DNA of 64,000 nt from Cordilura impudica (Eukaryota; Arthropoda; Insecta; Diptera; Scathophagidae), in the NCBI GenBank assembly GCA_963682025.1, contig OY821521.1:169630665-169694664 (forward strand), written 5' to 3'. Every line of letters starts with the position of its first letter. Positions within the stretch are counted from its first letter, which is position 1. Shown piece after piece: positions 53,203 to 63,925 of this stretch. Under the pieces are notes generated by a model. It saw nothing but the letters and a program-made list of their open reading frames with translations, did not search any database and was not told where the DNA came from. The translations under genes were made by a program, and so were the position numbers.

Positions 53203-53988
53203 TCTATATATTAATAGTTATTGTAATAATTTTGAAACTGGTTGAAGGTGTGTCGGTTATAGTGAAAGGTTCTCTGGTATGTCTGATCTGTTTGTTTTTC
53301 TGGCATGGTCCACACAGCGCCCCGGTAGGTGAGTAAGTAGCGTGCTCGCCTATCATGCGGGGGTCGTGGGTTCGATTCCCACCAGAGGCTTTAGTCTGTC
53401 GCTGCAAAAAACTAGCCAAAATCCGGCTTATCCCTGGAACCAAGTTAGGCTTCGCGGAACTAGGCTTAAAAAAAAACCATATTCACATATTTCCTTACCA
53501 TTTTGTTCATGTTCTGTATCTCTGTTTCAGTTTTAATATTGTCTTTCTAATTCCGAAGTGGCCACCATGGGGTGTCTTATGGAATTATTCTATTAATTTA
53601 TATTGTGTTTTTGTGTCCTCAATCCTCTTTGGTTGTTTATATATTATTATACCGATGTCATTATCTTTTATCTTGTTTACAATGACACTCATAATTGTGC
53701 ATATACTACATTATAGTTCATATGGAAGAGAAGCTGAGAATGATAAAATTTATGTTTAATCTATCTTAAAAAGATATTAAATTAAATAAAATAAGATATT
53801 TCTAATAATTCGGTACACCCTGTTAATGATTTAAATTGTATACGACATGCCCTGTGTTGAATTGTGAATTGCTTAAATTGATTAGCATACCTTTAGGTTC
53901 ATTTAAATATTCATAAATTTTTAAATTGAATAAAAAAATAATATTTTCTAGAATTTTTACTCAAATTTCGAGTGCTGGGCTATACTAG
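53203..53988 (+). mobile_element. Helitron family B, copy B4, with integrase fragment and SINE
   Basis: The 5' TC follows the same GTTAAAGCGGGA-type flank as B3, and the 3' end is AAATTTCGAGTGC, TGGGCTATA and CTAG before T. About 70 bp after the 5' TATTAAT are deleted compared with B3. The captured integrase fragment (CGPCQKNKQIRHTREPF on the minus strand near 53280) is interrupted by a SINE at 53317-53476. B3 and B4 share their outer flanks, so they are duplicates rather than independent insertions. Confidence 0.78.
53317..53476 (+). mobile_element. tRNA-derived SINE
   Basis: A tRNA-like head at 53319-53389 has an acceptor arm GCCCCGG/CAGAGGC (5 of 7 paired), box A (TAGGTGAGTAAGTAG), anticodon stem CTCGC/GCGGG with loop CTATCAT (anticodon ATC), and a perfect T arm (GTGGG/TTCGATT/CCCAC). 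A ~75-bp non-tRNA body and an A9 tail follow. Comparison with the uninterrupted integrase fragment in B3 (near 46355-46365) fixes the insertion point. At most two or three target bases are duplicated, unusually few. The D arm pairs badly, so it is not a functional tRNA gene. Confidence 0.78.
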
Positions 53989-54044
53989 TATAATTGAATT
54001 ACCTCAATTAAATATTTTTTTTATTCTTTATATTTTTTAAGTTT

Positions 54045-55659
54045 GTCTATTCCTAATATCAGCTGATGACATATTCTGTAGCTGATTTACGACCACACAA
54101 TCTACTTGCCAGCTCTTGGAATCCGTCAGGTTTTGGACCATGGTCTGTACGCGGTCCCCTCGGTCGGGTGGGGTGGGTAAGTATGAGGCGTGGTTCGGTC
54201 GTTAAAAAAATAATTAAAATAAATATAATGACCATCATATTGCTCTAAACATATACGATACGAAAAGTTTTTAACTCACCTCAATATATGTTGTTGTCAA
54301 ATACTTCCTTTTTTACCTCAAATATTATTTTCAGTCAATTTTATTTCATTTTATCTAAAAATTAAATTTTTATTAAAAATAAAAAAAAAAATATTTCACC
54401 TTAAGTAATCTTTTCACCTCAAAATATTTTCATAACTTCAAATGGGAAGATTATCATTTTTAAAATAAAACAAATAAAATATGATGGTCTAATTGCTTCA
54501 ACAAATACGATGCGAAAAGGTTTCAAATCATCTTAAAATTTGTTGACCTCATCCCATCTTTATTTTTCGTCAAAAATTATTTTCCCCTAACTTACACTGG
54601 GCGACATTTTTTAAGCCCTGGTCCCGGAGTATACTTTTTAGAGATCAGTGGTGCGCTGAATTCAAATGTGAACTTACAAATATCAATTAATTTTAAATTC
54701 ATACCCACAGCATAACAAATATTTTAACACTCGTCCTCAAAATATTATTATTTTCAATTAAATCTTGTAAAAAAAGAACAGTCTTATAGAAATCTACAAC
54801 ACTCGCACCCACAAACTTTAGCAAAAAATAACACAAAAAACGAAAGCGATTACAACAGTAAAAATGGTTAAATCGCGTTATCTTTACAACAAAATGAGAT
54901 ATAGTTGAACAACAACAACAACAAAAACATTATCATCCATCCTTTTTTTGCATTTAACATGAACAACAAGGATCCCATTATAGCATGTAACGGGCACTCA
55001 GGCATAAACTTAATTTTTCCCTATTTCTAGCACACAACCCAACGCACTTTTGCAACTCCAATACAGAAACACACGCTTATACACTTATACAAATTATATT
55101 CGACAGAGAACAAGAAGATGAAGGAGAATACACAAATTCTGTTTAACAACGACGACAGTGATTAAAATTACAAAAATGAAAGAACACAACATAAAAAACC
55201 CCAATAACAACTACATTATTAGCGAAAGTAGCGCTAAAAGCCAGAAAGAAAAAACTTTACAAAATATTGTGCAAGAGTATTTTTCACACACAGCAAAAGG
55301 CAAAAAACTTACAGATAAAAAAGCAAAAACAACAAAATGCCAGGAAAACAGCAAAAATGCAAAAACACGGTGAGCCGGTAGTTAGTAGTCAGCCATACAA
55401 TGGAGCCTGCTTTGAATTAATTTATGAGGTTACTGTGTACGCATATTTACTCATTTAACACATACAGCTACAAGCAGCGAATGTGTATGTGTGTGTGTAC
55501 TCGTAGGTATGTTCGTCTACATGCACTTGTATACTACATAGCTATGTGTGACATGAACTAAATAATTAAAAGCGAATTCTGGTGACTTTTACCTCCAAAA
55601 TCTAAGATCAGAACTTGAAAGAATGCATTTAATGGTTTTTTTGAAATGAAGTCCGTAAA
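54045..55659. other. Intergenic, with a GC-rich patch
   Basis: A GC-rich island at about 54100-54205 (CGGTCCCCTCGGTCGGGTGG) stands out; it might be part of an unrecognised retroelement. The rest is AT-rich, with an AACAACAAC run near 54909 and GTGTGTGTGT near 55486. A 71-codon lysine-rich frame at 55158-55373 has no domain and no support as a gene. Confidence 0.4.
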
Positions 55660-56190
55660 AACTACCTTTTCTTACAACAACGCCTTTTCTAAAAACAAAA
55701 AATAATAAAATTTTCTTAAAAAATTATATATTCTTTTTTAAAAAAGTGTATTTTCGTAAAAAAAAGCACCCTTTCTTAAAAAAGCACCCCTTTCTTAAAA
55801 AACTACCTTTCCTTAAAAAGCATATTTTCTTATAAAAGTACTTTGCCGTAAAAACTACCTTTTCGTAAAAAGTACATTTTCTTAAATAGCACATTTTCAT
55901 AAACAAGTACGTTCTCTTAAATAAGTACTTTTTCCTAAAAACGTACCTTTCCTTAAACTTTTTTCAAAAAAGTACCATTTCGTAAAAAAACCTTTTCGTA
56001 AAAAAGTAAATTTTCTGCAAAAAGCATATTTTTTTTAAAAGCACCTTCTCTTCAAAAGTATATTTTCTTAAATTTTCAAAAAAAGTATAATTTCTAAAAA
56101 AACGTAGCTTTATTTAAACAAGTACATTTTCGTAAAAAAATTACCTTTCCTTAAAAGTACATTTTCCTAAAAAGGTGCCGTTTGTAAAAA
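55660..56190. repeat. Low-complexity degenerate minisatellite
   Basis: Repeats of CCTTTTCTTAAAAAAGTA-like units every ~20 bases, the reverse complement of the type at 1020-1630. Frames across it (for example 55724-55906, minus) are F/K/C-rich artefacts of the repeat. Confidence 0.6.
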
Positions 56191-56490
56191 GTGAAAAATT
56201 AACCGATCCTGACCATATTTGGTAAGGTTACTTATTTTTTGCAAAAATATAAACAAACTAAATTTGAGAAAAATCTGTGCAATATTTTGGTTTTCTGATA
56301 GATTTAAGTGAAGATGGGGAAGCAGCTTTATATGAGGCTATGACTAACAATTGTCCTGTAGAATTTACTTTTGGACTACTGATAAATGGATGTAAAAACA
56401 TACATAAATCCAATTTAACCGAGATCTAGGTCTGAATATGAAACGATTTTCACCAATTTCAATAGCGTTCGTCCTATGGCTGCTGGAAAC
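56191..56490 (+). mobile_element. DINE-1-like family 1, degenerate internal fragment
   Basis: AACCGATCCTGACCATATTT, TAGATTTAAGTGAAGATGGG and ACCAATTTCAATAGCGTTCG follow in family order. Both termini are missing. A further fragment with the GATGTCCGTCCGTCCGTCTG core lies at 57290-57395. Confidence 0.65.
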
Positions 56491-57525
56491 TTATATCTGT
56501 GGTTTCCTGGAATAACCGCGTATGTCCATATTGTCAGTTTTGAGTTAACGATGCCAAATACAATAATTTTAACGCTCTTTGCATGTGTTTAATTTTTTTT
56601 TTTTAATATTGACCATTTCTGAGTTTTTTCTTTAAATAACGACGTAACTTAAATGTTTATTGAATTAATTTGCAGCACTAACGACGCACAGTGGACCATA
56701 TTTTGAGAAGGCGGCCAAAAATCATTTTTTTTTTTTTTTGTTACCGATTTTAAAGTTATGTTATTCATTTGAAAGTAAATACTAGTAAACCTCGGGAGCC
56801 AAAAAAATTGCGACTCTATCTCAACTATATCACAGCGAACAGGGTCTTCGAAAATGGGCTTTCTCAGTATTTTGCTAAAATTGAAAATTTCTTTGTAAAT
56901 TTTTATTTTTCATGACTGTAACTTTTTTGATTTAAAAGATTTTGAAGTGAAAAAAAATTTTGTATAATTTTGTGGCTTCCATACTATTAATGTTAAAAAA
57001 TTAAAATCACTGAGTCATTCTCAAATTTAAAAAAAAAATTTTTAAAAAAAGGTCCAAATTTTCCGAAAATCTCCTACTTAATAGAGCATAACTCCTGCCA
57101 GTCGAAAGTAGTCAGAAAAAATCTTGCACTCTTCTATATTCCGAACCCTCCCCTATACTCCTATACCCCATCATACACCCGCCTGTTTCCGCCCGTGTGC
57201 ACCAGAACAATTTTTCTGACCCAAGGTTAGATATTTTCTGCAAAATTTATGAATTCAAAAGTTGTCCACTTGAGGTGATGTTTATAACTGCCAAAATTAT
57301 TGGACTTTTATCCATCTTTTATTATGCGGATCGACTCAAAAACACTTTCCGAGTCGATTAAACGATGTCCGTCCGTCCGTCTGAGTGTTATGAATATAAA
57401 AGTTGGTCGTACCGGTGCACCGCGGTGTATTTTTTTGCGTGTCGGTAGAGTTGTCAGGAATTAGTCTGAATTAAAGTTATATAGTTTAAATACCTGACAA
57501 AATGGGAAACAATTTAAATAGCAGG

Positions 57526-57703
57526 TAAATGGAAAAAAAACTATTGCGACATAGCCCTTTAAGATATGAGCAGCTATGCGTCACCTTTTAAAAGGGGTTA
57601 GGGTGTGGGTTTTTTATGCTTCTAAAAGTGGTACTAAGAGATAAAAATTTGTAAATGGTAAAAAAAAACTATTGCGACATAGCCCTTTAAGATATGAGCA
57701 GTA
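57526..57703 (+). repeat. Direct repeat, ~128-bp spacing
   Basis: ACTATTGCGACATAGCCCTT followed by TAAGATATGAGCAG occurs near 57540 and 57670, each preceded by GTAAATGG. It is a partial tandem duplication within an unidentified repeat. Confidence 0.7.
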
Positions 57704-57719
57704 GGGTGGCCCTTCGTTA

Positions 57720-59980
57720 TATGGAGGGAAAAAAAAGTTTTCAAACTGTCGGTCTCACCCCCTAGAAATATGCGAAAAGCAAAAAAACTGAGAAATACAA
57801 AGTTTTGGGCCAATCAAAAAACGTTCAGTCGTGGCGCAAAGCGATTGAAAATTTCAAGTGTTTTTATATGGGGAAAATATGACTTTTTTCAGATTTTACG
57901 AAAATTTCGTTCTATAGTTTAATTTTTCCGACAAGCTGTTACATAATTCCGGATCAGTATTAAATTATCCTTTCAAAAGGCTATAAAACTTCAAAATCGT
58001 ATGAAACCTCGCCAGGAAATAGCAAATGCCCCAGACCACTTTTGTGCCAAAAAAAAACTAGGTCATGAAATTTGATGGCATTTTCTTCAACTTTGAGAAA
58101 TCGATTAAAGCCATCATTCTTTTTTGGTCTCTATACTTATAAGTACTCAGATATGAAGTATTGTTTTATTACCACGTTGTTAACCTATTGCGCATTGAGA
58201 CCGAAAATTGGAAATTTTTTTGATAAAATTTTTAAAACTCCTTTTTCAAGTTTGAAAAATTTTTCTTAAACAAAATTTAAGAAAATTAATATATTACTTT
58301 AAGGTTTTATTAAATACATATTGCAGATTAACTGTGTGAATTTTTAACTAAATCCCTCTATCAGAGTTTTTTTGACAAGGATTTTATTTTTGCGGATTTC
58401 GAGAAAACTTGGATTTTTGTGAAATATTCTGTAAATGTACTCTTTCTAAATACTTTGTATCAAAAATTCATCACTTTCTACTTCTAAATGTCATATTTTA
58501 TCTTAATAGCCTAGGGTTTCGGAAAAAAATAATATGACTCCATTAAACCTTTTGGAATTGGGGTCACATATGACCCCAAGCTAATAAAAGACAATTTATT
58601 CAAAAAATTCAAATATTTTGTAAGTGCTGTCCAATTTTTAGATGTGACGCTTAAAATATAATAACCAAATGTGTGTAAGTTTCGTTCCGAAAATTTGGGA
58701 TAAATCCGAGAACGTTAACTCATTATTTGCCAAGGCCAGCTTTGGATTTTAAGATATTTTAAAATAAAAATGACCTAAAACGAGTTTTTCTATTAAAGTC
58801 GTTGATACCACTATTTAGAATTTAAGAAAAATAATTCTGTTAATTTTTATTTATTTAACCATTCAGTGCTCATGGGATCAAAATAATCCATTGTAATATA
58901 TCTTTGGTGCAATTATCTGCTTATTGCTCGCGAATATATATGAAAACAACTTAGGTCATATTCACATTTCGATTTATAACTTCTAAACCGTTGGCACAAT
59001 ATTGTCCATTTTCAATAACAAACTACTTAGGACTATAGAAAATATTATAGCTACAAATCATCATTTCCAAATAAGTGCTTGGGATGTTATAGGGATTTCA
59101 AATCTTTAAGGACTGAATTCCCTTGAAACTCTGTGTGAGTTAAAGTGTGTATGAGATTGTTTCTATTTTAGCTGAATGACTGAAAATCGTTTGTGACTAA
59201 GGATTTCGTGAATATAATGATTACCTGAATCATAAACACAATTACTTTTTTATTGCTGACAAAAGGCAGAGGCAGCCAAGCTCGCTCCCAAGGGTGTTAT
59301 ACAATGGAGATAATTGTTTTCATCACTTTCATTCAAAATTAAAAATGTCACTATCGACACAAACAACCCCTTTTATTTTAGCTTTGTATGTTCTACGCCT
59401 TCTGCTGCTTATTAAACATTCTAAAAATCTTTGCAAAAATATTCACATAACAATCAGCCAAGTCAGACATACTCATACTACCTCATCCACCACCATCTGC
59501 CTCACCCACACATTCTAAATTAAATGCTTTGGAAACCATATAATTTAACAGAATATTAAAGCGATTACATACACTTTTGTAGGCTTGTTCAAAAGCAGCT
59601 CTTTCACCAAAGCAGTGAGTTTATTTTATAAACAGTAAAATAAAAATTCAATTTCATTGGTAGGCTCAAATTGTGGTCTGAATATGTATGTATGTATGTC
59701 TAACACAATATGTAGCTTCTGACTTAATAAAGGTAAAAAAAAACAACTCCTTGACTGTTAAACGTTATGACAAAAATTACAGGTAACTTGTTAAATTGTT
59801 GGTGTTTTACCTTTTGTTGTCATCGTTAACTAAAAATATGAGGTTCAAGTTTAAATCTCATAAAACAGTTATGGCTGCTACTTACTTAACGGTCTAATTA
59901 GGTTAAGCTAATTAAAAAAAAATTTTTTTTTTTGAAAAATTAAAAAAAAAATTAAATAAGCAAGAGTGCAAAAAATCAGG
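57720..59980. other. No gene recognised
   Basis: AT-rich sequence with no recognisable domain, RNA or transposon terminus. A small hairpin (GGGGTCA-CATA-TGACCCC) sits at about 58563-58580. Frames at 58072-58269 and 59294-59518 lack any support. Confidence 0.4.
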
Positions 59981-60120
59981 CCAGATCGTCTATAGAATAC
60001 CGTACATATCCGTACAGGGATTCAAGTATACACCAAAATCACGAAAATATTGAGTAGAGTACAACACTTGATAAACGTAAATACGAATATCTCCTACAAC
60101 ATGATAATGAAGAGTGTGTA

Positions 60121-60500
60121 TGCCATCTCTGTGCTTGTAGTGGTATCCTAAAAAGCTGAGTTAAGTGAGATAAAAAGAGAATTGAAAAAACTTGATGACA
60201 TATCTGTTTTGAATGAAGCTATGATTTTTTTTGTCTAAGCAGTTTGATGACATCATAAAGGGTGCTGCAGAAAACAAAAATGAAATGGATATTGTACAAA
60301 AAGAAAAAACATCATTAAAAGCTGAAGTTGTAACGTTGAAAAATGCAGCAGCAAAAATTTTAAATGATCGAAAGAGTCCAACATGACTGTTTCATAGTGA
60401 GTTGCCAAACCGAGAATTGTAAGAAGAAAAGCTGGAGTTGGTAACAGTTTACTAGAAGCAGCAACAAACAAATCAGCAAATATGTAGAAGATCAAAACAC
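60121..60500 (+). pseudogene. Coiled-coil protein relic, probably retroelement-derived
   Basis: In plus-strand frames with one shift near 60232 the sequence reads LSEIKRELKKLDDISVLNEA, then FDDIIKGAAENKNEMDIV, then TSLKAEVVTLKNAAAK. This charged heptad-like pattern resembles the coiled coil of ORF1-type proteins of some insect LINEs. It breaks off after about 80 residues. I cannot name the family. Confidence 0.35.
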
Positions 60501-60839
60501 AGTCATGTGACATGTATTTATCGCCAAAATTATTTAAGTATTTAATTAATTTAAGATTAATTTAAAAATTTTTAACTTAACTTTCTAATGATTAATAGCA
60601 CTACGGAACAAAAAATATAATGGTTTTTGCACACACTTGTATTAGACATACACAGTATGCATTTACTTTTTTTTGGATTGACACTGGTTCTTGAGATAAA
60701 CGAAACACAAGAAATCAATGAAAAATTTAGACTACCCTCCCTAAAGATCTATTAATTTGATTAACACCCCCCAAATTTTATTATTTATTCACTTATGTAG
60801 GTACAACAATTTGACGATTCAGCTGTTAGACCTTGAAGT

Positions 60840-61054
60840 TATCAGTTCGTGTCTTATTGTAAGTTTAAAAGTGTTTTTTGTCTTAAAAAATATTAGTTCG
60901 TTACAAAAATCTTATGTTGACAACAACCCGAACAAATTTTGTTTACAAAAGCAAAGAAAAAAGATCACGGAGTTTGTGATAAAAACCTATGAAGCATACT
61001 TTGGGAGAAAGCTTGCACAAAAGAATAAATGTTGGGTCAAGGATCATATAATAT
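60840..61054 (+). pseudogene. Fragment of a multicopy transposon-associated protein
   Basis: The end of the frame 60757-61056 reads DNNPNKFCLQKQRKKITEFV and then IKTYEAYFGRKLAQKNKCWV. It resembles the N-terminal part of a common uncharacterised family in insects and other invertebrates in which a cysteine cluster precedes a YF.VKLGDQDK.WAPH-like block. Key cysteines after the block are replaced by a stop. Assignment rests on a short match and is tentative. Confidence 0.4.
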
Positions 61055-61547
61055 GAGGATGTGCAAACTGAATTTGCTTCATGGAAGCCAAATTTAATTT
61101 CAGTGTAAACATGTTTTGTTTTTTAATATTTATATTTATATACATTTGATTGTATTCATGTATATAATACAAATATTGCTGAACGTAAAAATTTTTAGAA
61201 AATACGATAAAAAAAAATATTTGTTATATATATAGAATTTTTATTATTAAATGAAAAAACGTTTTTTTTAATATTTCTTTATTTGTTTTCTTTCTTTTTT
61301 TAAATAAAAAAATCCCTTTAAATTATTGAAATTATTTTTTTTTTTTTGTTATAAGTTTAAATTTAATAAAAACTTTTATGTATTATGTAAAGAACATTTA
61401 TTAGTGTATTAAAGAATTGTTTTTTTTTTTTTGTTTTGTAATAATTGATTCCCTTTAAAGAATTGATTTTTTTTTATAAGTCTCGATTAAATAAAAAATT
61501 TTATTTGAAAAAAAAAGTAGTAAAAAAAATTTATTTTTATAAGACTT

Positions 61548-61620
61548 TGTTGGGATTCGAACATCGGCGAAAAAGCTCTACGGCCAGCGCTCTACGCACG
61601 CAGCTATAACGATTTTTTAC
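61548..61620 (-). repeat. tRNA-like segment (degenerate SINE head?)
   Basis: On the minus strand GCGTGCGTAGAGCGCTGG resembles box A and, 30 bases on, GTTCGAATCCC matches box B. The T stem does not pair and no CCA-adjacent acceptor stem forms, so this is not a tRNA gene. Its downstream side on the minus strand is A-rich, as in a SINE tail. Confidence 0.45.
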
Positions 61621-61769
61621 AATTCTATCTTATATCTTTGATTGGATATAATGTATCTAAAATGTTGTTCACTGAAATACATTGCTTGTTGTCTCTAAGG
61701 CTACAAACAAAACCTAATCAAAGTTACTCGTATCAGCTACGATTGATCTCACAGAACCCTTATAACACA

Positions 61770-62411
61770 TTGCAAGGCGCATTAGCTCGTTTTTTCCGTT
61801 TTTCTGTTCGAATATGACCCTGCTCTCTGCCAATATATACATTACCTTCTAAAGGTAAACGAGTTTTTGCGTTACATGCCCACCATATTTTGATGCCATA
61901 CTTAGCAGGTTTCGAAGGAATTTACTGTGTAAACTTTGTTCTTCCTTTGAACGGAAAAAGTTGCTCATCTACTGTAATACTTTTATGCGGTTTATATTTA
62001 TTTGTTTGGCTTATATTTAGTAAGTTCCAAATATCTCGTATTGGAGCTGCCTTGTCAGACTGAGACCGAAATAACCAAGTACGGCTATCATTGAATCATA
62101 TAAACCGCAAGAGATTTTGAAATCCCTTCAAGGACATTGTTGCTCTAAATATAGCTATATTTGTCATTTTCCAGTGCTCTGAGCTAGATTGTGTTTTATT
62201 GTGGATTTGCTCTACCACAAATCAAGATTCCCACAAAATCATCTAACTCTTCCATAGTAATTGGATTCATTTGAAAGAATCTTTTGAATATTTTTAACTC
62301 AGTAATATCTTCAGTTGTAGGCCCACTACTACACTTCAATACGTTATGAGCAAGGTTCAGAAAATACACACATGAGACACACAATGTTCTGTTCGAAAGC
62401 AGCCAACCCAT
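61770..62411 (-). pseudogene. piggyBac-type transposase relic
   Basis: On the minus strand a 71-codon N-terminal segment (FFQMNPITMEELDDFVGIL) is followed, after shifts, by ATMSLKGFQNLLRF, SQSDKAAPIRDIWNLL and ITVDEQLFPFKGRTKFTQ. After a stop it continues IPSKPAKYGIKIWWAC and then GREQGH. These match the catalytic domain of piggyBac transposases, in which VDEQL and the following KGR...PxKPxKxGIKxW block are diagnostic and contain the first catalytic aspartate. The C-terminal half with the other aspartates and the cysteine-rich domain is missing or decayed. Several stops and shifts exclude function. Confidence 0.8.
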
Positions 62412-62583
62412 AACTTTATTTTCATATCAATTATGTTTGTTTCTAAATTTTCTACGGTGCCCAACACAATCATGTCTGTGTTTGTTTTAATATTTCGTTA
62501 TTTACACGAACATTTTTCTATCACGTACTTTTTGTTTCGATCACACATAAACCACACAGATTCGAGTGTTGCTTTATTTGAAG

Positions 62584-63925
62584 TTCGTGTTCTGGTACGT
62601 GTACTGAACAAAAACAGAACATGTACAATAAACAGGTTCGAGTTCAGTTATATTTTAAGTCGTGTTCTGGCTCGTGTACTGCGAAAAATTGAAACATCAA
62701 TTCGCGATCTGATACACCCCGATAAAAACGACGACAATTGTTTCAACCAAATTTATTAAAATTTTATTGACCCTTTTTTATGACTTACGTTGCAAATTGT
62801 TTACAATTGTCAAATATTTTAAAATTTTATTGGCCATTTTTTGTGATTTACGTTGAAATTATTTACAATTGTTTTTATTGACTGGTTTTTCTTTTAATAA
62901 AATATGGTAATAAAATACTTAAGACACAAAAACTATTTAGCATCATAAAAGTTACACTTGTTGGTTGTTATTTTTTTTTGCATTACCCACCCCTATTTTC
63001 GCAACCAATTAATGTCATAGACTAAAAACCCAATTTTGCGGCATAAAAGACGCACTTGTTGGTTGTTAGGATCTTTTGCAAACATTTTTTTTTTTTTTTG
63101 GTAACAAATAACTTTAGACATAAACAAATTTTGCATCATAATTGGGTTTTTTATGATGCCCCACCCTTAATTTGCGAACCAATTAGTGTCAATGCACAAT
63201 CCTTTTCTCAATGATTTGTTAGGATTTTTTGCGTAAAAATAGAGTGCCAATAAAAAAACCCAAAAAAAAATTTTGCAATAAATAGCGAGTGCGTGCGTCA
63301 TTTATTCATTAAAAGTGGTTCAGTTTTCATTAGATCGTGATCTATAAGTGTACTGTGTTATTGTGTAAATTGCAAATATTTTGTGAAAATTAAAAAAATT
63401 GGAAAGCATTAACAGAAATAAGTTTTGCTATAAAAAAAAACGCAACTTTAAATAGCGAAACGAAAAAATTTACATGTCTGATTGAAATCTGCAAAAAAGA
63501 TTTAAGTGCAGTGTTCAGTTTTTGTGTCATAAGTATTTTATTACCATCTTTTATTAAAATAAAAACCAGTTAATAAAAACAATTGTAAATAATTTCAACG
63601 TAGATCACAAAAAAATGGCCAATAAAATTTTTAAATATTTGTAAACAATTTGCAATGTAAGTCGTAAAAAAGGGTCAATAAAATTTTAATAAATTTGGTT
63701 GAAACAATTGTCGTCGTTTTTATCGGGGTGTATCAGATCGCGACTTGATGTTTCAATTTTTCGCAGTACATGAGCCAGAACACGAATTTAAAATATAACT
63801 GAACTCGAACCTGTTTATTGTACATGTTCTGTTTTTTCTTAGTACATGAGCCAGAACACGACTTAAAATATAACTGAACTCGAACCTGTTTATTGTACAT
63901 GTTTTGTTTTTTCTTAGTACACGAG
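62584..63925. mobile_element. Foldback-like element with long inverted repeat
   Basis: The left arm 62584-62934 is the near-perfect inverse of 63517 to about 63925; for example GATACACCCCGATAAAAACG at 62710 mirrors 63715-63734. The arms are ~350 bp and enclose a ~580-bp loop. The outer parts of the arms are tandem repeats. Long inverted repeats with tandem subrepeats are the hallmark of Foldback elements. The loop holds two short duplicated blocks (TTGTTGGTTGTTA; AACCAATTA.TGTCA) and no long frame. The right boundary may lie beyond the window. Confidence 0.75.

Noticed and set aside
53319..53389. tRNA gene
   Set aside because: The T and anticodon arms pair, but the D arm does not, the acceptor arm has two mismatches, and a SINE body with an A-tail follows. 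The segment lies inside a Helitron. It is a SINE head.
55158..55458. Lysine-rich small proteins
   Set aside because: Composition follows the A-rich DNA; frames overlap each other and lack any domain.
61548..61620. tRNA gene on the minus strand
   Set aside because: Box A and B are present but the T stem and acceptor stem do not form.
63316..63360. Pol II core promoter (initiator TCAGT with downstream element) in the foldback loop
   Set aside because: The initiator-like TCAGT is present, but no downstream element fits at the right distance and no gene follows; kept only as a remark in the foldback finding.
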